DNA of 64,000 bases from Kribbella aluminosa (GTDB lineage: Bacteria > Actinomycetota > Actinomycetes > Propionibacteriales > Kribbellaceae), in the NCBI RefSeq assembly GCF_017876295.1, contig NZ_JAGINT010000002.1, forward strand, positions 3,162,001 to 3,226,000, given 5' to 3'. Of the stretch, positions 43,253 to 52,146 are shown piece after piece. Below the pieces are notes generated by a model, which saw nothing but the letters and a program-made list of their open reading frames with translations, was not told the origin of the DNA and searched no databases. The translations under genes and the position numbers were made by a program. Positions within the stretch are counted from its first letter, which is position 1. Every line of letters begins with the position of its first letter.

Positions 43253-43600
43253 ATGGCGGCGCAGTACCACTTCGGGGTGTACGCCCGTATCCGCGACGGC
43301 GCCCGGCTACTCCTGGTCCGCAAGACCCGCGGGCCGTACGCCGGCTTGCTCGACCTGCCCGGCGGGCAACCCGAAGCCGAGGAGTCGTGGCAGCAGACCC
43401 TGGAGCGCGAGCTGCACGAGGAGCTCGGCGTACGGCTACCCGTGGCCGGAGAGTTCACGGCGTTCAGCATCCACGTCCAGCCCCCTCGTCCGCGAGGTGC
43501 TCAGGAGATAGGGCGGGCCGCGTCGAGGATCTGGGTGGGGGTGGCGGGGGTGCTGATGTGTGCGAGGAGGCCGAGCTGGTCGAGCATCCTGGATTGGTAG
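43253..43600 (+). pseudogene. Nudix hydrolase, 3'-truncated
   Basis: AGGAGG lies 10 nt before the ATG. The frame starts like a normal Nudix protein: HFGVYARIRDGARLLLVRKTRGPYAGLLDLPGG. A complete Nudix box (GX5EX7REUXEEXGU) runs to ELHEELGV near residue 65. After FTAFSIHVQ (about residue 80, near 43490) the sequence loses family character and runs antisense into the neighbouring kinase gene before a stop. A full Nudix domain needs about 60 more residues, so the gene was cut by a deletion or rearrangement whose junction is near 43480-43500. Residual activity is unlikely. Confidence 0.75.
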
Positions 43601-44058
43601 AGCGTCGAGCGGGCCAGGAACTTGTCGACCAGGTGGCGGCGGTCGGTGGGGAGAGCGTTGTAGCCGCTCGTCGTGTGGATGCGCGTGGTCAGCACCTGCT
43701 CCGGTGCGGTTAGCCAGACGGCTGAGGTGTACGGCGTGGTCAGGTGTTGTGCGTACGCCGGCCAGACGCCCGACCCCTCCAGCACTAGCCCCGGGCCGGC
43801 GGAGGCGTGTGCGGTGATCAGGTCCTCGATGCGCGGCCACATCCGTTCGTAGTGCGCCAGGAGGGCGTCAAACAGCTGCGAGGTGGTCAGCGAGCGGTAG
43901 TGCTCGACGACATGTGCCGGTACGTCGGCCCACGGGCGCCCGGGATGCCGCCCGAGCCGATCCGTCGACACGTACGTGTACCCGAGCCGCGCCGCCAGTG
44001 TCTCGGCTGCTGTGGATTTGCCGACGTTGGAGGTTCCCCCGATCAGCAGGACCCGCAC
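43501..44058 (-). CDS. P-loop kinase-like protein
   Basis: The 185-residue protein begins with a Walker A motif, LLIGGTSNVGKSTAAETLAARLG, followed by YVSTDRLGRHPGRPW. It resembles 2-phosphoglycerate kinases and shikimate/adenylate-type kinases, with PGLVLEGSGVWP as the Walker B region. The phosphate acceptor is unknown. It starts 3 bp from the end of pheA and may be part of that leftward group. Its 3' end abuts the truncated Nudix gene. Confidence 0.78.
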   Translation of the reverse strand: MRVLLIGGTSNVGKSTAAETLAARLGYTYVSTDRLGRHPGRPWADVPAHVVEHYRSLTTSQLFDALLAHYERMWPRIEDLITAHASAGPGLVLEGSGVWPAYAQHLTTPYTSAVWLTAPEQVLTTRIHTTSGYNALPTDRRHLVDKFLARSTLYQSRMLDQLGLLAHISTPATPTQILDAARPIS

Positions 44059-44061
44059 GGC

Positions 44062-44940
44062 TCAGTGGTGCGGGCGCAGCGCCCGGTTCGCGGCCGGTTC
44101 GGCGATCTGGGCGCGGAACTCGTTGGCCGGGTAGACGCCGAGGATGCGGACCTCGACCGAGAAGAACGCCAGCTCCTCCAGTGCGAGCGCGACGTTCGGC
44201 TCCTCTGGGTGTCCCTCGATGTCGGCGTAGAACTGGGTCGCGAAGAACATCCCGCCGAGCTGGTACGACTCCAGCTTGGTCATGTTCACGCTGTTCGTGG
44301 CGAACCCGCCCAGCGCCTTGTACAGCGCGGCCGACACGTTCCGCACCCGGTACACGAACGACGTGATGACCGGCCCGGAACCGACCGGCGGTACGTCGGG
44401 CTCGCGGGACAGCACCAGGAACCGGGTCGTGTTGTGGTGCTCGTCCTCGATGTCGGACGCCAGCGTCTCCAGGTCGTACAACTGGGCGGCGGCCCGCGGC
44501 GACAGCGACGCGACGGTCGGATCGCCGAGCTCGGCGACCTCCCGGGCGGCCCCCGCGGTGTCGTCGGCGACGACCGTCGACCACCCGTGCTCGCGGATGA
44601 TCTTCCGGCACTGCCCGAGCGCGTGGACGTGGCTGCGGACGGTCCGGATCCGGTCCAGCGACGTACCGGGTACGCCGAGCAGCTGGAAGTGGATCGGCAG
44701 GAAGTACTCGCCGACGATGTGCAGCCCGGACTCCGGCAGCAGGTGGTGGATGTCGGCGACCCGCCCGGCGATCGAGTTGTCCACCGGGATCATCGCCAGC
44801 CCGGCACGCCCGCTGCTGACCGCGTCGAGGGCGTCCTCGAACGTCGTACAGGGCAGCTGCTCGCGCTCGGGGAACATGTCGGTGCACGCCATCGCCGAAT
44901 TGGCGCCTGGCTCACCCTGGTATGCGATCGGACCTTCCAC
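44062..44940 (-). CDS. pheA: Prephenate dehydratase
   Basis: The 292-residue enzyme converts prephenate to phenylpyruvate for phenylalanine synthesis. It has IAYQGEPGANSAMAC, DNSIAGRVADIHHLL, the catalytic TAGAAREVAE region, and the DEHHNTTRFLVL end of the dehydratase domain. A C-terminal ACT domain (VITSFVYRVRNVSAALYKALGGFA, ESYQLGG, FYADIEGH) gives feedback control by phenylalanine. The start is a GTG. No chorismate mutase domain is fused. Confidence 0.94.
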   Translation of the reverse strand: MEGPIAYQGEPGANSAMACTDMFPEREQLPCTTFEDALDAVSSGRAGLAMIPVDNSIAGRVADIHHLLPESGLHIVGEYFLPIHFQLLGVPGTSLDRIRTVRSHVHALGQCRKIIREHGWSTVVADDTAGAAREVAELGDPTVASLSPRAAAQLYDLETLASDIEDEHHNTTRFLVLSREPDVPPVGSGPVITSFVYRVRNVSAALYKALGGFATNSVNMTKLESYQLGGMFFATQFYADIEGHPEEPNVALALEELAFFSVEVRILGVYPANEFRAQIAEPAANRALRPHH

Positions 44941-44979
44941 GATCTCCCAGCGTAGACCTATCCCGTCTCACGAACCGGA

Positions 44980-45777
44980 TCAGGTGTCCGACTTGCGGAC
45001 CTTGTCCGGCGGGCCGGTGACCGCCCGGCCCTCCAGCGCCTTGGCCTTGGTGGCGTACATGTCGAGGTACTCCTGGCCGGACAGCTCCATGATCTTGTAC
45101 ATGATCTCGTCGGTGACGGCGCGCAGGATCAGCCGGTCGCTCTCCATCCCCTCGTACCGGGAGAAGTCCAGCGGCTCGCCGAACTTCACCGTCGGTGACG
45201 CGAACGACGCGACGATCTTCCCGGGCGGGGCGACCACGTCGGTACCGATCACGCCGCACGGGATCACCGGCACCTTCGCCTCCAGCGCGAGCCGCGCGAC
45301 CCCGGTCCGGCCCTTGTACAGCCGGCCGTCGTGCGAGCGGGTGCCCTCCGGGTAGATCCCGAACAGCTCGCCGCGCTCCAGCACCTTCATCCCGGCCCGC
45401 ATCGCGCCCTCGGACGCCGACCCGCCGGAGCGGTCGATCGGCACCTGTCCGGTGCCCTTGAAGAACCCGCGCTGGAACCGGCCCTTGATCCCGGCGCCGG
45501 TGAAGTAGTCGGACTTCGCCACGAACGTGACCCGCCGGCGGAGCACCAGCGGCATGAAGATCCAGTCGGAGTACGAGAGGTGGTTGCTGGCGATGATCGC
45601 CGCGCCGGTGTCCGGCACGTTCTCCGCGCCGACGATCTTCGGCCGGAAGATCCGCTTCACCGGCGGCCCGACGACCACGTTCTTGAGCACCCAGTAGATG
45701 CCCTTGCCGTCGCCGTCTCCGGCATCCACGACCGCAGGGCCCGGCTCCCGCCGCGGCGACTGTGCCGGTTCCGTCAT
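44980..45777 (-). CDS. 1-acyl-sn-glycerol-3-phosphate acyltransferase-like (PlsC family)
   Basis: The 265-residue protein has the acyltransferase motifs in order: SNHLSYSDWIF (NHX4D-type motif I), GQVPIDRSGG (II), GIYPEGTRS (III) and VIPCGVIGT (IV). The family makes phosphatidic acid or acylates related lipids at the membrane. The ATG at 45777 is used; a GTG at 45801 in frame, with GAGG upstream, is an equal candidate. It precedes pheA with 39 bp between. Confidence 0.88.
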   Translation of the reverse strand: MTEPAQSPRREPGPAVVDAGDGDGKGIYWVLKNVVVGPPVKRIFRPKIVGAENVPDTGAAIIASNHLSYSDWIFMPLVLRRRVTFVAKSDYFTGAGIKGRFQRGFFKGTGQVPIDRSGGSASEGAMRAGMKVLERGELFGIYPEGTRSHDGRLYKGRTGVARLALEAKVPVIPCGVIGTDVVAPPGKIVASFASPTVKFGEPLDFSRYEGMESDRLILRAVTDEIMYKIMELSGQEYLDMYATKAKALEGRAVTGPPDKVRKSDT

Positions 45778-46082
45778 CGAAGTCCCATCTTTGAATGTCA
45801 CGCAGCCTCACGTTCCCCGAAATCACATGATGCCGCACGACGGCCGTTTCGGGGCCGGCTCGGCACGCGGGAACTCCTCACACCCCGGCGCCGCCCTTCG
45901 TAATCTGCTGACGGCGGCCGCGACGGTTCCCGGCGAACCGGGGGTTCTTGCTATCGGCAACAGCAACAGGTACGGCGCTGAGTCGAGCGGACATGGAGGT
46001 GAGCCAAGCCGACATGTTCCCGGCGCTCCGGAGCTTCTACCTTTCTGGTGCGGGGACCTTCCCGCCGTACTGAAGGAGTGAG
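45778..46082. other. Intergenic region between plsC-like and DUF1772 genes
   Basis: About 300 bp separate the two divergent genes. I see no convincing small gene or strong hairpin; open frames here are antisense to plsC or lack ribosome sites. GGAG lies 4 nt before the DUF1772 start. Promoters for both genes must lie here. Confidence 0.5.
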
Positions 46083-46583
46083 ATGAACGGACTGCGGGTG
46101 GCGTCGTTGATGGCGGCCACGATGACCACGGGCCTGGTGGCCGGCGTGTACGGGATCTACGCGAACGCGTTCATGCCCGGCCTCGGGAAGACCGACGACA
46201 AGACCTTCGTGAGCGCGTTCACCGCAGTCGACCGGGCGATCGTGAACCCGCTGTTCCTCGGCCTCGGGTTCGTCGGCGCCCTGCTGTTCACGCTGCTGGC
46301 CGGCGTGGTCAGCCTGAGGCAGAAGGCATTGCCGTGGATCGCGGTCGCGTTCGTGCTGTACCTGATCTCGATGATCGTCACGATCGCGGTGAACGTCCCG
46401 CTGAACGACGCGATGAAGGCGGCCGGTGATCCTGCGACGATCGATGTCGCCGCGGTCCGGGCGGCGTTCGACGAGGCGAAGTGGACGACGTACAACCTGG
46501 TCCGCACGGTGCTCGCGCTGGTGTCGTTCGGGTTCCTCGGCTGGGCGCTGTACTTGACCGGGAAGTCCGCGATGCAGCCGTGA
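46083..46583 (+). CDS. DUF1772 (anthrone-oxygenase-like) membrane protein
   Basis: The 166-residue protein has four helices. It shows the DUF1772 pattern: ATMTTGLVAGVYGIYANAFMPGL at the start, a middle NVPLNDAMKAAGD, and WTTYNLVRTVLALVSFGFLGWAL at the end. Relatives include anthrone oxygenases of aromatic polyketide pathways, but no polyketide genes are near. GGAG precedes the ATG. Its function here is unknown. Confidence 0.85.
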   Translation: MNGLRVASLMAATMTTGLVAGVYGIYANAFMPGLGKTDDKTFVSAFTAVDRAIVNPLFLGLGFVGALLFTLLAGVVSLRQKALPWIAVAFVLYLISMIVTIAVNVPLNDAMKAAGDPATIDVAAVRAAFDEAKWTTYNLVRTVLALVSFGFLGWALYLTGKSAMQP

Positions 46584-46648
46584 AACCACTGTCCGGAGCG
46601 CCCGGCGGACCAGTACTCTCCGACCGGGCAACGGACCCGGGGGTAGTG

Positions 46649-46858
46649 ATGAAGGACTGGTGGGACGACCGCCCGGTGTTCTCGACCACCGCCAAGGGGG
46701 CTCACATCACCGGACTCGCTCCCGGCGAGTCACCCGGCCATGTGACGACCGGCCTGACGGTCCTGGGCGCGCTGTGCTTCGTGGCATGGGGCGTCGCGAG
46801 TGTGCTGGGTACGTCGTGGTTGTGCAACGCGACGTCGGCGCCGGTCTTTCGGTCGTGA
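46649..46858 (+). CDS. N-terminal part of a two-helix membrane protein, or coupled small gene
   Basis: The 69-residue frame starts MKDWWDDRPVFSTTAKGAHI and has one helix (TTGLTVLGALCFVAWGVASVL). It ends TSAPVFRS at 46858. The next frame begins at a GTG that overlaps this stop as GTGA. It continues with a second helix and a cytoplasmic domain, which together look like one protein of about 222 residues. Either a frameshift has split one gene or the two are translationally coupled. No family is recognised and no clear ribosome site is seen. Confidence 0.6.
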   Translation: MKDWWDDRPVFSTTAKGAHITGLAPGESPGHVTTGLTVLGALCFVAWGVASVLGTSWLCNATSAPVFRS

Positions 46859-47316
46859 CCGGCTTCTCGGTGGACCCCGGGACACTCCAGCGAACCCGCG
46901 ACTTCCGGATCGGCACCGAGGCGTACGCGATCTCCGCCGCGCTCGCGCTGGTCGCCGTCGTCCGGTGGATCTTCGTGGTCGGCCGGCTGCCGTCGGCGCT
47001 GGTCCAGGCGCGGGAACAACAGGCAACGATCGACCGGCTGCGCCGCGACGGCCACCGGTACGCCGGAATCGTCAAGCTCGGCTGCATCGTGTTCTGGCTC
47101 GGGAGCTCCCCGGAGCTCGAGGTCACGATCGCGTACGACTCACCCGCCGGGGCGCACGAGATCAAGGCGCGGATGCGGACCTCGCCCGACCGCGTCCCCG
47201 CGGACGGCAGCCGGATCGTCGTTTTCGACGATCTCCGCGGCGACCTGCACGTAGAACTCGACCTCGACGCCACCCCGTCCTTCGAGCCGGAGCAGCGCTA
47301 CACCGCATCCGACTGA
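46855..47316 (+). CDS. C-terminal part of the two-helix membrane protein
   Basis: The 153-residue frame begins VTGFSVDPGTLQRTRDFRIGTEAYA. It has one helix (ISAALALVAVVRWIFVVG), a short coiled segment (VQAREQQATIDRLRRDG), and a beta-rich domain ending RGDLHVELDLDATPSFEPEQRY. It does not start like an independent protein, because it opens in an extracytoplasmic loop. It is coupled to the previous frame by a GTGA overlap. Function is unknown. Confidence 0.65.
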   Translation: MTGFSVDPGTLQRTRDFRIGTEAYAISAALALVAVVRWIFVVGRLPSALVQAREQQATIDRLRRDGHRYAGIVKLGCIVFWLGSSPELEVTIAYDSPAGAHEIKARMRTSPDRVPADGSRIVVFDDLRGDLHVELDLDATPSFEPEQRYTASD

Positions 47317-47389
47317 GCCGGTCGCGGGCCGGCTCGTCGCACCGGGGTCAGCGGCCCTGCAACCCGCCGGCGGCGCGGGCTGAGACACT

Positions 47390-48223
47390 GTGCGGGTGCC
47401 ACCAGTTCAAGCTCCGCCCTCGCAGCAGCTGCCCGCCGTTCAGAAGTTGCGGGTGCGCTTCGCCAAGCGCGGGCGGCTGCGATTCACCTCACACCGTGAC
47501 TTCCAGCGGGCGTTCGAGCGCGCCGTGCGGCGGGCCGCGCTGCCGGTAGCGTTCTCGCACGGCTTCAGCCCGCACCCGAAGATCTCGTACGCCGGTGCCG
47601 CGCCGACCGGGGCCGCGTCGGAGGCGGAGTACTTGGAGATCTCGCTCACACAGGAGCGGGACGCCGAGGAGGTCCGGGCCGCACTGGACGAGGCGTTGCC
47701 GCCGGGTCTCGACGTACTCGAGGTGGTCGTCGCCGGGCCGGGGGCGCTCGCCGAGCGGCTGGAGGCCAGCGAGTGGCGGATCGCGTTGCCGGGGGTGGAT
47801 CCGGTGGCGGCCGGGGCGGCGGTCGAGGCGTTCCTCGGCCGGGAGGAAATTCTGGTCGAGCGCATGACCAAACGGGGACTTCGCTCGTTCGACTGTCGGG
47901 CCGCCGTTCTCCGACTCACCGTTGCGAGTGAACCGGGGTCGGTTGCGACGTGTGCGATACTGCAAGTGGTGTTACGGCACGGAACCCCGGCCGTGAGACC
48001 CGACGACGTTCTCGCCGGTGTGCGGGAGGTAGCGACGCTGACGGTGACGGGCCCGGCTCTTTTGACCAGGCTCGCCCAGGGCCCGCTCACCACGGACACC
48101 GGCACGGTGGAAGACCCGCTCGCTCGTGACCGCGACGCCAACCAGGCGACCGCGACCGGCCAGGCAGATCCCCGCCAGACGCACACAGCGGAGGGCGACG
48201 CCGCCGCTCCCTCTGTGCCCTGA
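47390..48223 (+). CDS. TIGR03936 / DUF2344 family protein
   Basis: The 277-residue protein begins its conserved part with KLRVRFAKRGRLRFTSHRDFQRAFERAVRRAALPVAFSHGFSPHPKISYAGA, diagnostic for DUF2344. EYLEISL and the alpha/beta repeats follow, and the last 40 residues are low-complexity. In many bacteria it is fused to, or directly follows, the TIGR03960 radical SAM protein, and it precedes rne here as usual. A role in RNA or ribosome modification is only inferred. The start may be the GTG at 47390 or the one at 47396. Confidence 0.92.
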   Translation: MRVPPVQAPPSQQLPAVQKLRVRFAKRGRLRFTSHRDFQRAFERAVRRAALPVAFSHGFSPHPKISYAGAAPTGAASEAEYLEISLTQERDAEEVRAALDEALPPGLDVLEVVVAGPGALAERLEASEWRIALPGVDPVAAGAAVEAFLGREEILVERMTKRGLRSFDCRAAVLRLTVASEPGSVATCAILQVVLRHGTPAVRPDDVLAGVREVATLTVTGPALLTRLAQGPLTTDTGTVEDPLARDRDANQATATGQADPRQTHTAEGDAAAPSVP

Positions 48224-48378
48224 GCGCGGTCGGAGCGGATCCAGCAGGCTTCCGCTACGCCCCGGCCCGTGCAGTATCCACGGCCAGGTGTGGCGAACCG
48301 TGACCGCCTTACGGCCGGCGCCCGGGACCCGTGACAGGGGTCGGGGATGCGCCGCAAGGCTTGAGGAGACCGCACTAC

Positions 48379-51300
48379 ATGCTCGACAACGAGCCGACCA
48401 CCGAAGCAGCCGGCACGGCTGCCGCCGCCCAGCCCGCCGCCCGCAGAACCACCAAGAAGACGGCGGCTGCGAAGAAGACCACCACGACGCGCAAGCGCGC
48501 GGTCAAGAAGATCGCCGAGCCGGAGCCCGCCGCCGAACCGGCCGCGGACGCCACCCCGGCGAAGAAGACGGCCAAAAAGGCCGTCGCGAAGGCGCCGGCG
48601 AAGAAGGCCGCCGCCAAGACGGCGACCGCCAAGACGACCGCCAAGCGCCCGGCGAAGAAGGCCGCTGCCGCCCAGGAATCCCTCCTGGACGTCACCGAAA
48701 CCCCGGAGCCTACCGAGGCCCCCGCCGCGGCGAAGCAAACCACCCGCAAACGTACCGCGAAGAAGGCTGCCGCCCCCTTCGCGGCCCCCGCCGACACACC
48801 GGCCGCCACGCAGACCTCCGCCGACGCCCAGGCGTCGCCGGCCGCCGGTGCTGCGACCAATTCAGGCGCAGCGGCTAATTCCGGTGCAGTGACCACTGCA
48901 GGCGCAGCGACCGCGGCGAGCGCACCTGCCGCCGGGAGCGCGTCCGCTGCCGGCGCCGAGCAGGCTGCCGCCGAGTCGCCCGCCCGCAAGCGCACGTCCC
49001 GCCGCCGTACGACGAAGACCGCCGACCCGGCGACCGACGGCACCCCCCGAGCGGCCGCCACCGCATCCACGGACACCCAGCAGCCGGGCGCCTCCGCGTC
49101 CACGGGCGCGGAGCAGGCGAACGCCACCGCGTCCACGGGTGCCGAGCAGCCGAGCGCCCGCGCGAACGCCCGGCAGACGCGCGGCCGTGGATCCGCGAAC
49201 GCCAGGCAGGCGAGCGCCTCCGCAGCCGCGGACGGTGGTTCGGATGGCTCCAGTGCCTCCAACGCGGACGGCGAGGCGTCAGGCACCACCCGGCGGAGCC
49301 GGCGTCGGCCCGCTCCGGCGGCCGTGCTGTTCCAGGCTCCCGCCGACGTACCGAAGAACGCTGAGGAACTGACGGAGGACGAGGCGGCCGCGGTGCCGGC
49401 GGCGTCCGCCCAGGAGCCCGGCGCCGACGAGCAGCCGACCGGCACCCGCCGTCGCCGCAGCCGCCGAGGTCGTGACGCGGAGGCCCGCGAGACCGAGGCC
49501 GCCGCGGATGACGCGCAGCCGCAGGCAGCAAGCGCGACCGACGAGACCGCCGAGGCGGCAGCCGACGGCACCAGCACGCGCGGCGGCCGCCGCTCGAACC
49601 GCGCCGGCGGCCGGGGCAACCGCGCCACCCGCACCGACGACCCGGCCGGCGACCCCACCGACAGCAGCACGGACACCCGCACCGACAGCGCCGCCGACGC
49701 CCGCACCGACAACCGCGCTGACGGGCGTACCGACAGCGCCGCGGACGCTCGTACCGACAACCGTGCCGACGGTCGCGCGGGCAACCGCGCCGGCGGGCGT
49801 GCTGCTGATGCCGACGACGACGACTCGCGCGTCGACGGGGAGGCTGACGCCGAGGAGGCGGACGCTCACGGTGAGGACGGCGACGAAGGTGGCGAGGGGA
49901 CTCGTCGCCGGCGGCGTCGCCGGGGTGGACGTCGTCGTCGCAAGTCCGGTGACGCGGACGGTGCGGACGACAGCGCCGACGAGCAGAACGACGACGAGCA
50001 GGACGAGGAGTCCGACGCGCAGGCGGACGACGCCGACCACGACGGTACGGCCGACTCCGACGACGAGGACGCCGCGGGCGGATCGTCGCGCCGGCGCCGC
50101 CGCCGTCGCCGCCGTAAGGGCGAGGACAGCGCCACGTCCGCGGACGACCCGGACGAGACCGTCGTACGGGTTCGCGAACCGCGCAGCAAGAACACCGCGA
50201 ACGAGATCACCGCGGTCGAGGGCTCGACCCGCCTGGAGGCGAAGAAGCAGCGCCGCCGCGAAGGTCGCGCCGCCGGCCGTCGCCGCGCGCCGATCGTGAC
50301 CGAGGCCGAGTTCCTGGCCCGCCGCGAGTCGGTCGATCGGACGATGGTGATCCGGTCCCGCGACGACCTGACCCAGATCGCGGTCTCCGAGGACAACGTC
50401 CTGGTCGAGCACTACGTGACGACGGCCGAGCAGTCCTCGCTGATCGGCAACGTGTACCTCGGCCGCGTGCAGAACGTGCTGCCCAGCATGGAAGCCGCGT
50501 TCATCGACATCGGCAAGGGCCGCAACGCGGTGCTGTACGCCGGTGAGGTCGACTGGGGAACCCTTGGTGGCGCCAACGGTCCGCGCAAGATCGAGCAGGT
50601 GCTGAAGTCCGGTCAGGCGGTCCTGGTCCAGGTGACGAAGGACCCGATCGGCCACAAGGGCGCCCGCCTGACGAACCAGATCAGCCTGCCCGGCCGGTAC
50701 GTCGTGTACGTACCGCGCGGCGGCAACGGCGGTATCAGCCGCAAGCTCCCCGACACCGAGCGGAACCGGCTGAAGACGATACTCAAGGACATCGTCCCCG
50801 ACGAGGCCGGCGTGATCGTCCGGACCGCCGCCGAGGGGGCCTCGGAGGAGGAGCTGACCGCCGACGTCAGCCGCCTGCAGGCCGCCTGGGAGGAGATCGA
50901 CAAGAAGTCCAAGAACGGCCAGGCGCCGCAGCTGCTGTACGGCGAGCCCGACCTGCTGATCCGCGTCGTACGGGACCTGTTCACCGAGGACTTCGCGAAG
51001 CTGGTGATCTCCGGCGACCGTGCGTACGACCAGGTCCGGGAGTACGTCGAGGGCGTCGCGCCGCACCTGGCCGACCGGGTCGAGAAGTGGGCCGGCGACA
51101 ACGACGTCTTCGCGAACTACCGGATCGACGAGCAGATCAAGAAGGCCCTGGACCGCAAGGTCTGGCTGCCGTCGGGCGGTTCGCTGATCATCGACCGGAC
51201 CGAGGCGATGACGGTGGTCGACGTGAACACCGGCAAGTTCACCGGTTCCGGCGGCAACCTCGAGGAGACCGTCACCAAGAACAACCTGGAGGCGGCCGAG

Positions 51301-52062
51301 GAGATCGTCCGGCAGCTCCGGCTCCGCGACATCGGCGGCATCATCGTGATCGACTTCATCGACATGGTGCTGGAGTCGAACCGGGATCTCGTACTGCGCC
51401 GGCTCGTCGAGTGCCTGGGCCGCGACCGGACCAAGCACCAGGTCGCCGAGGTGACCTCGCTCGGCCTGGTCCAGATGACCCGGAAGCGGATCGGTACCGG
51501 ACTGCTCGAGGCGTTCAGCGAGAACTGCGACCACTGCGGTGGGCGTGGGCTGATCCTGCACGACGAGCCGAAGGAGTCCCGCCGCCGCGACGGCCGTACC
51601 AACGGCCAGAACGGCACCGGGAACGGTCAGCCGAACGCTCAGGAGCCGGCCAAGGCCGCGCAGCCCGACGAGGGCGGCCGGAAGACCTCGCGCCGCCGCC
51701 GCGGCAAGAACCGTGGCGACGACGAGCAGGCGGCCGAGGCGGAGGCGACGCAGCACAACGGCGACGCCGCGCAGCGACTGGCCCAGATCGCGGCCGCCTC
51801 GGTGAAGAAGGACGAGACGGACGCCGGTACGCCGGAACCCACCGGCTACCCGGTCTCCGCCGACACCGAGGACCACGTCAGCCCGGAAGCGACCGGTTTC
51901 CCGAGCTCCGAGACCTCCACGGACGCGCCGGAGCCGGACGAGGCGGCGCAGAACGGTGCGTCGAAGAGCACCCGGCGGCGGCGGAGCAGCCGGAGCCGGA
52001 GCAAGGCCGCTACCGAGGGTGAAACCACCGAGCCGTCCGAGCTCGTCACCACCGGCAGTTAG
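48379..52062 (+). CDS. rne: Ribonuclease E/G with very long disordered N-terminus
   Basis: The 1227-residue endoribonuclease processes mRNA, rRNA and tRNA. The first 640 residues are low-complexity. Lys/Ala repeats (AKKTAKKA, AAAKTATAKTTAKRP; histone-H1-like) come first. Ala/Thr-rich stretches, Arg-rich patches (TRRRRRRRGGRRRRKS) and Asp-rich repeats follow. The catalytic part starts near 650 (MVIRSRDDLTQIAV). It has an S1-like domain (GNVYLGRVQNVLPSMEAAFIDIGKGRNAVLY), VVDVNTGKF with the catalytic Asp near 947, and the Zn-link CDHCGGRG near 1050. A basic Ser/Arg tail ends it. GAGGAG precedes the ATG at 48379. Confidence 0.94.
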   Translation: MLDNEPTTEAAGTAAAAQPAARRTTKKTAAAKKTTTTRKRAVKKIAEPEPAAEPAADATPAKKTAKKAVAKAPAKKAAAKTATAKTTAKRPAKKAAAAQESLLDVTETPEPTEAPAAAKQTTRKRTAKKAAAPFAAPADTPAATQTSADAQASPAAGAATNSGAAANSGAVTTAGAATAASAPAAGSASAAGAEQAAAESPARKRTSRRRTTKTADPATDGTPRAAATASTDTQQPGASASTGAEQANATASTGAEQPSARANARQTRGRGSANARQASASAAADGGSDGSSASNADGEASGTTRRSRRRPAPAAVLFQAPADVPKNAEELTEDEAAAVPAASAQEPGADEQPTGTRRRRSRRGRDAEARETEAAADDAQPQAASATDETAEAAADGTSTRGGRRSNRAGGRGNRATRTDDPAGDPTDSSTDTRTDSAADARTDNRADGRTDSAADARTDNRADGRAGNRAGGRAADADDDDSRVDGEADAEEADAHGEDGDEGGEGTRRRRRRRGGRRRRKSGDADGADDSADEQNDDEQDEESDAQADDADHDGTADSDDEDAAGGSSRRRRRRRRRKGEDSATSADDPDETVVRVREPRSKNTANEITAVEGSTRLEAKKQRRREGRAAGRRRAPIVTEAEFLARRESVDRTMVIRSRDDLTQIAVSEDNVLVEHYVTTAEQSSLIGNVYLGRVQNVLPSMEAAFIDIGKGRNAVLYAGEVDWGTLGGANGPRKIEQVLKSGQAVLVQVTKDPIGHKGARLTNQISLPGRYVVYVPRGGNGGISRKLPDTERNRLKTILKDIVPDEAGVIVRTAAEGASEEELTADVSRLQAAWEEIDKKSKNGQAPQLLYGEPDLLIRVVRDLFTEDFAKLVISGDRAYDQVREYVEGVAPHLADRVEKWAGDNDVFANYRIDEQIKKALDRKVWLPSGGSLIIDRTEAMTVVDVNTGKFTGSGGNLEETVTKNNLEAAEEIVRQLRLRDIGGIIVIDFIDMVLESNRDLVLRRLVECLGRDRTKHQVAEVTSLGLVQMTRKRIGTGLLEAFSENCDHCGGRGLILHDEPKESRRRDGRTNGQNGTGNGQPNAQEPAKAAQPDEGGRKTSRRRRGKNRGDDEQAAEAEATQHNGDAAQRLAQIAAASVKKDETDAGTPEPTGYPVSADTEDHVSPEATGFPSSETSTDAPEPDEAAQNGASKSTRRRRSSRSRSKAATEGETTEPSELVTTGS
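49676..49806 (+). repeat. Asp/Arg coding repeat in rne
   Basis: Two and a half copies of a unit of about 45 bp encode TDSAADARTDNRADGR and variants, in the disordered part of RNase E. Such units expand and contract easily. They may tether RNA or partner proteins. Confidence 0.75.
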
Positions 52063-52073
52063 TGTCTGGCAAT

Positions 52074-52105
52074 TCCCCGCCTACTGCGGGGCGCTCGGCA
52101 CAGCA
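52074..52105. repeat. Repeated hairpin element, copy B
   Basis: This is the same CCCCGC-CTACT-GCGGGG hairpin and flank as at 16934-16965. It lies 12 bp after the rne stop and may end the rne transcript. Confidence 0.6.
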
Positions 52106-52146
52106 GCACCGATTTCGGATTTACCGACCCGGGGTTGTAAGCTTGT

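Noticed and set aside
45698..46081. A plus-strand frame of 127 codons before the DUF1772 gene
   Set aside because: It starts antisense to the plsC-like gene, has no ribosome site and a shadow-like composition.
48430..48780. A separate histone-H1-like gene
   Set aside because: The Lys/Ala repeats are in frame with RNase E with no stop between; they are its N-terminal extension.
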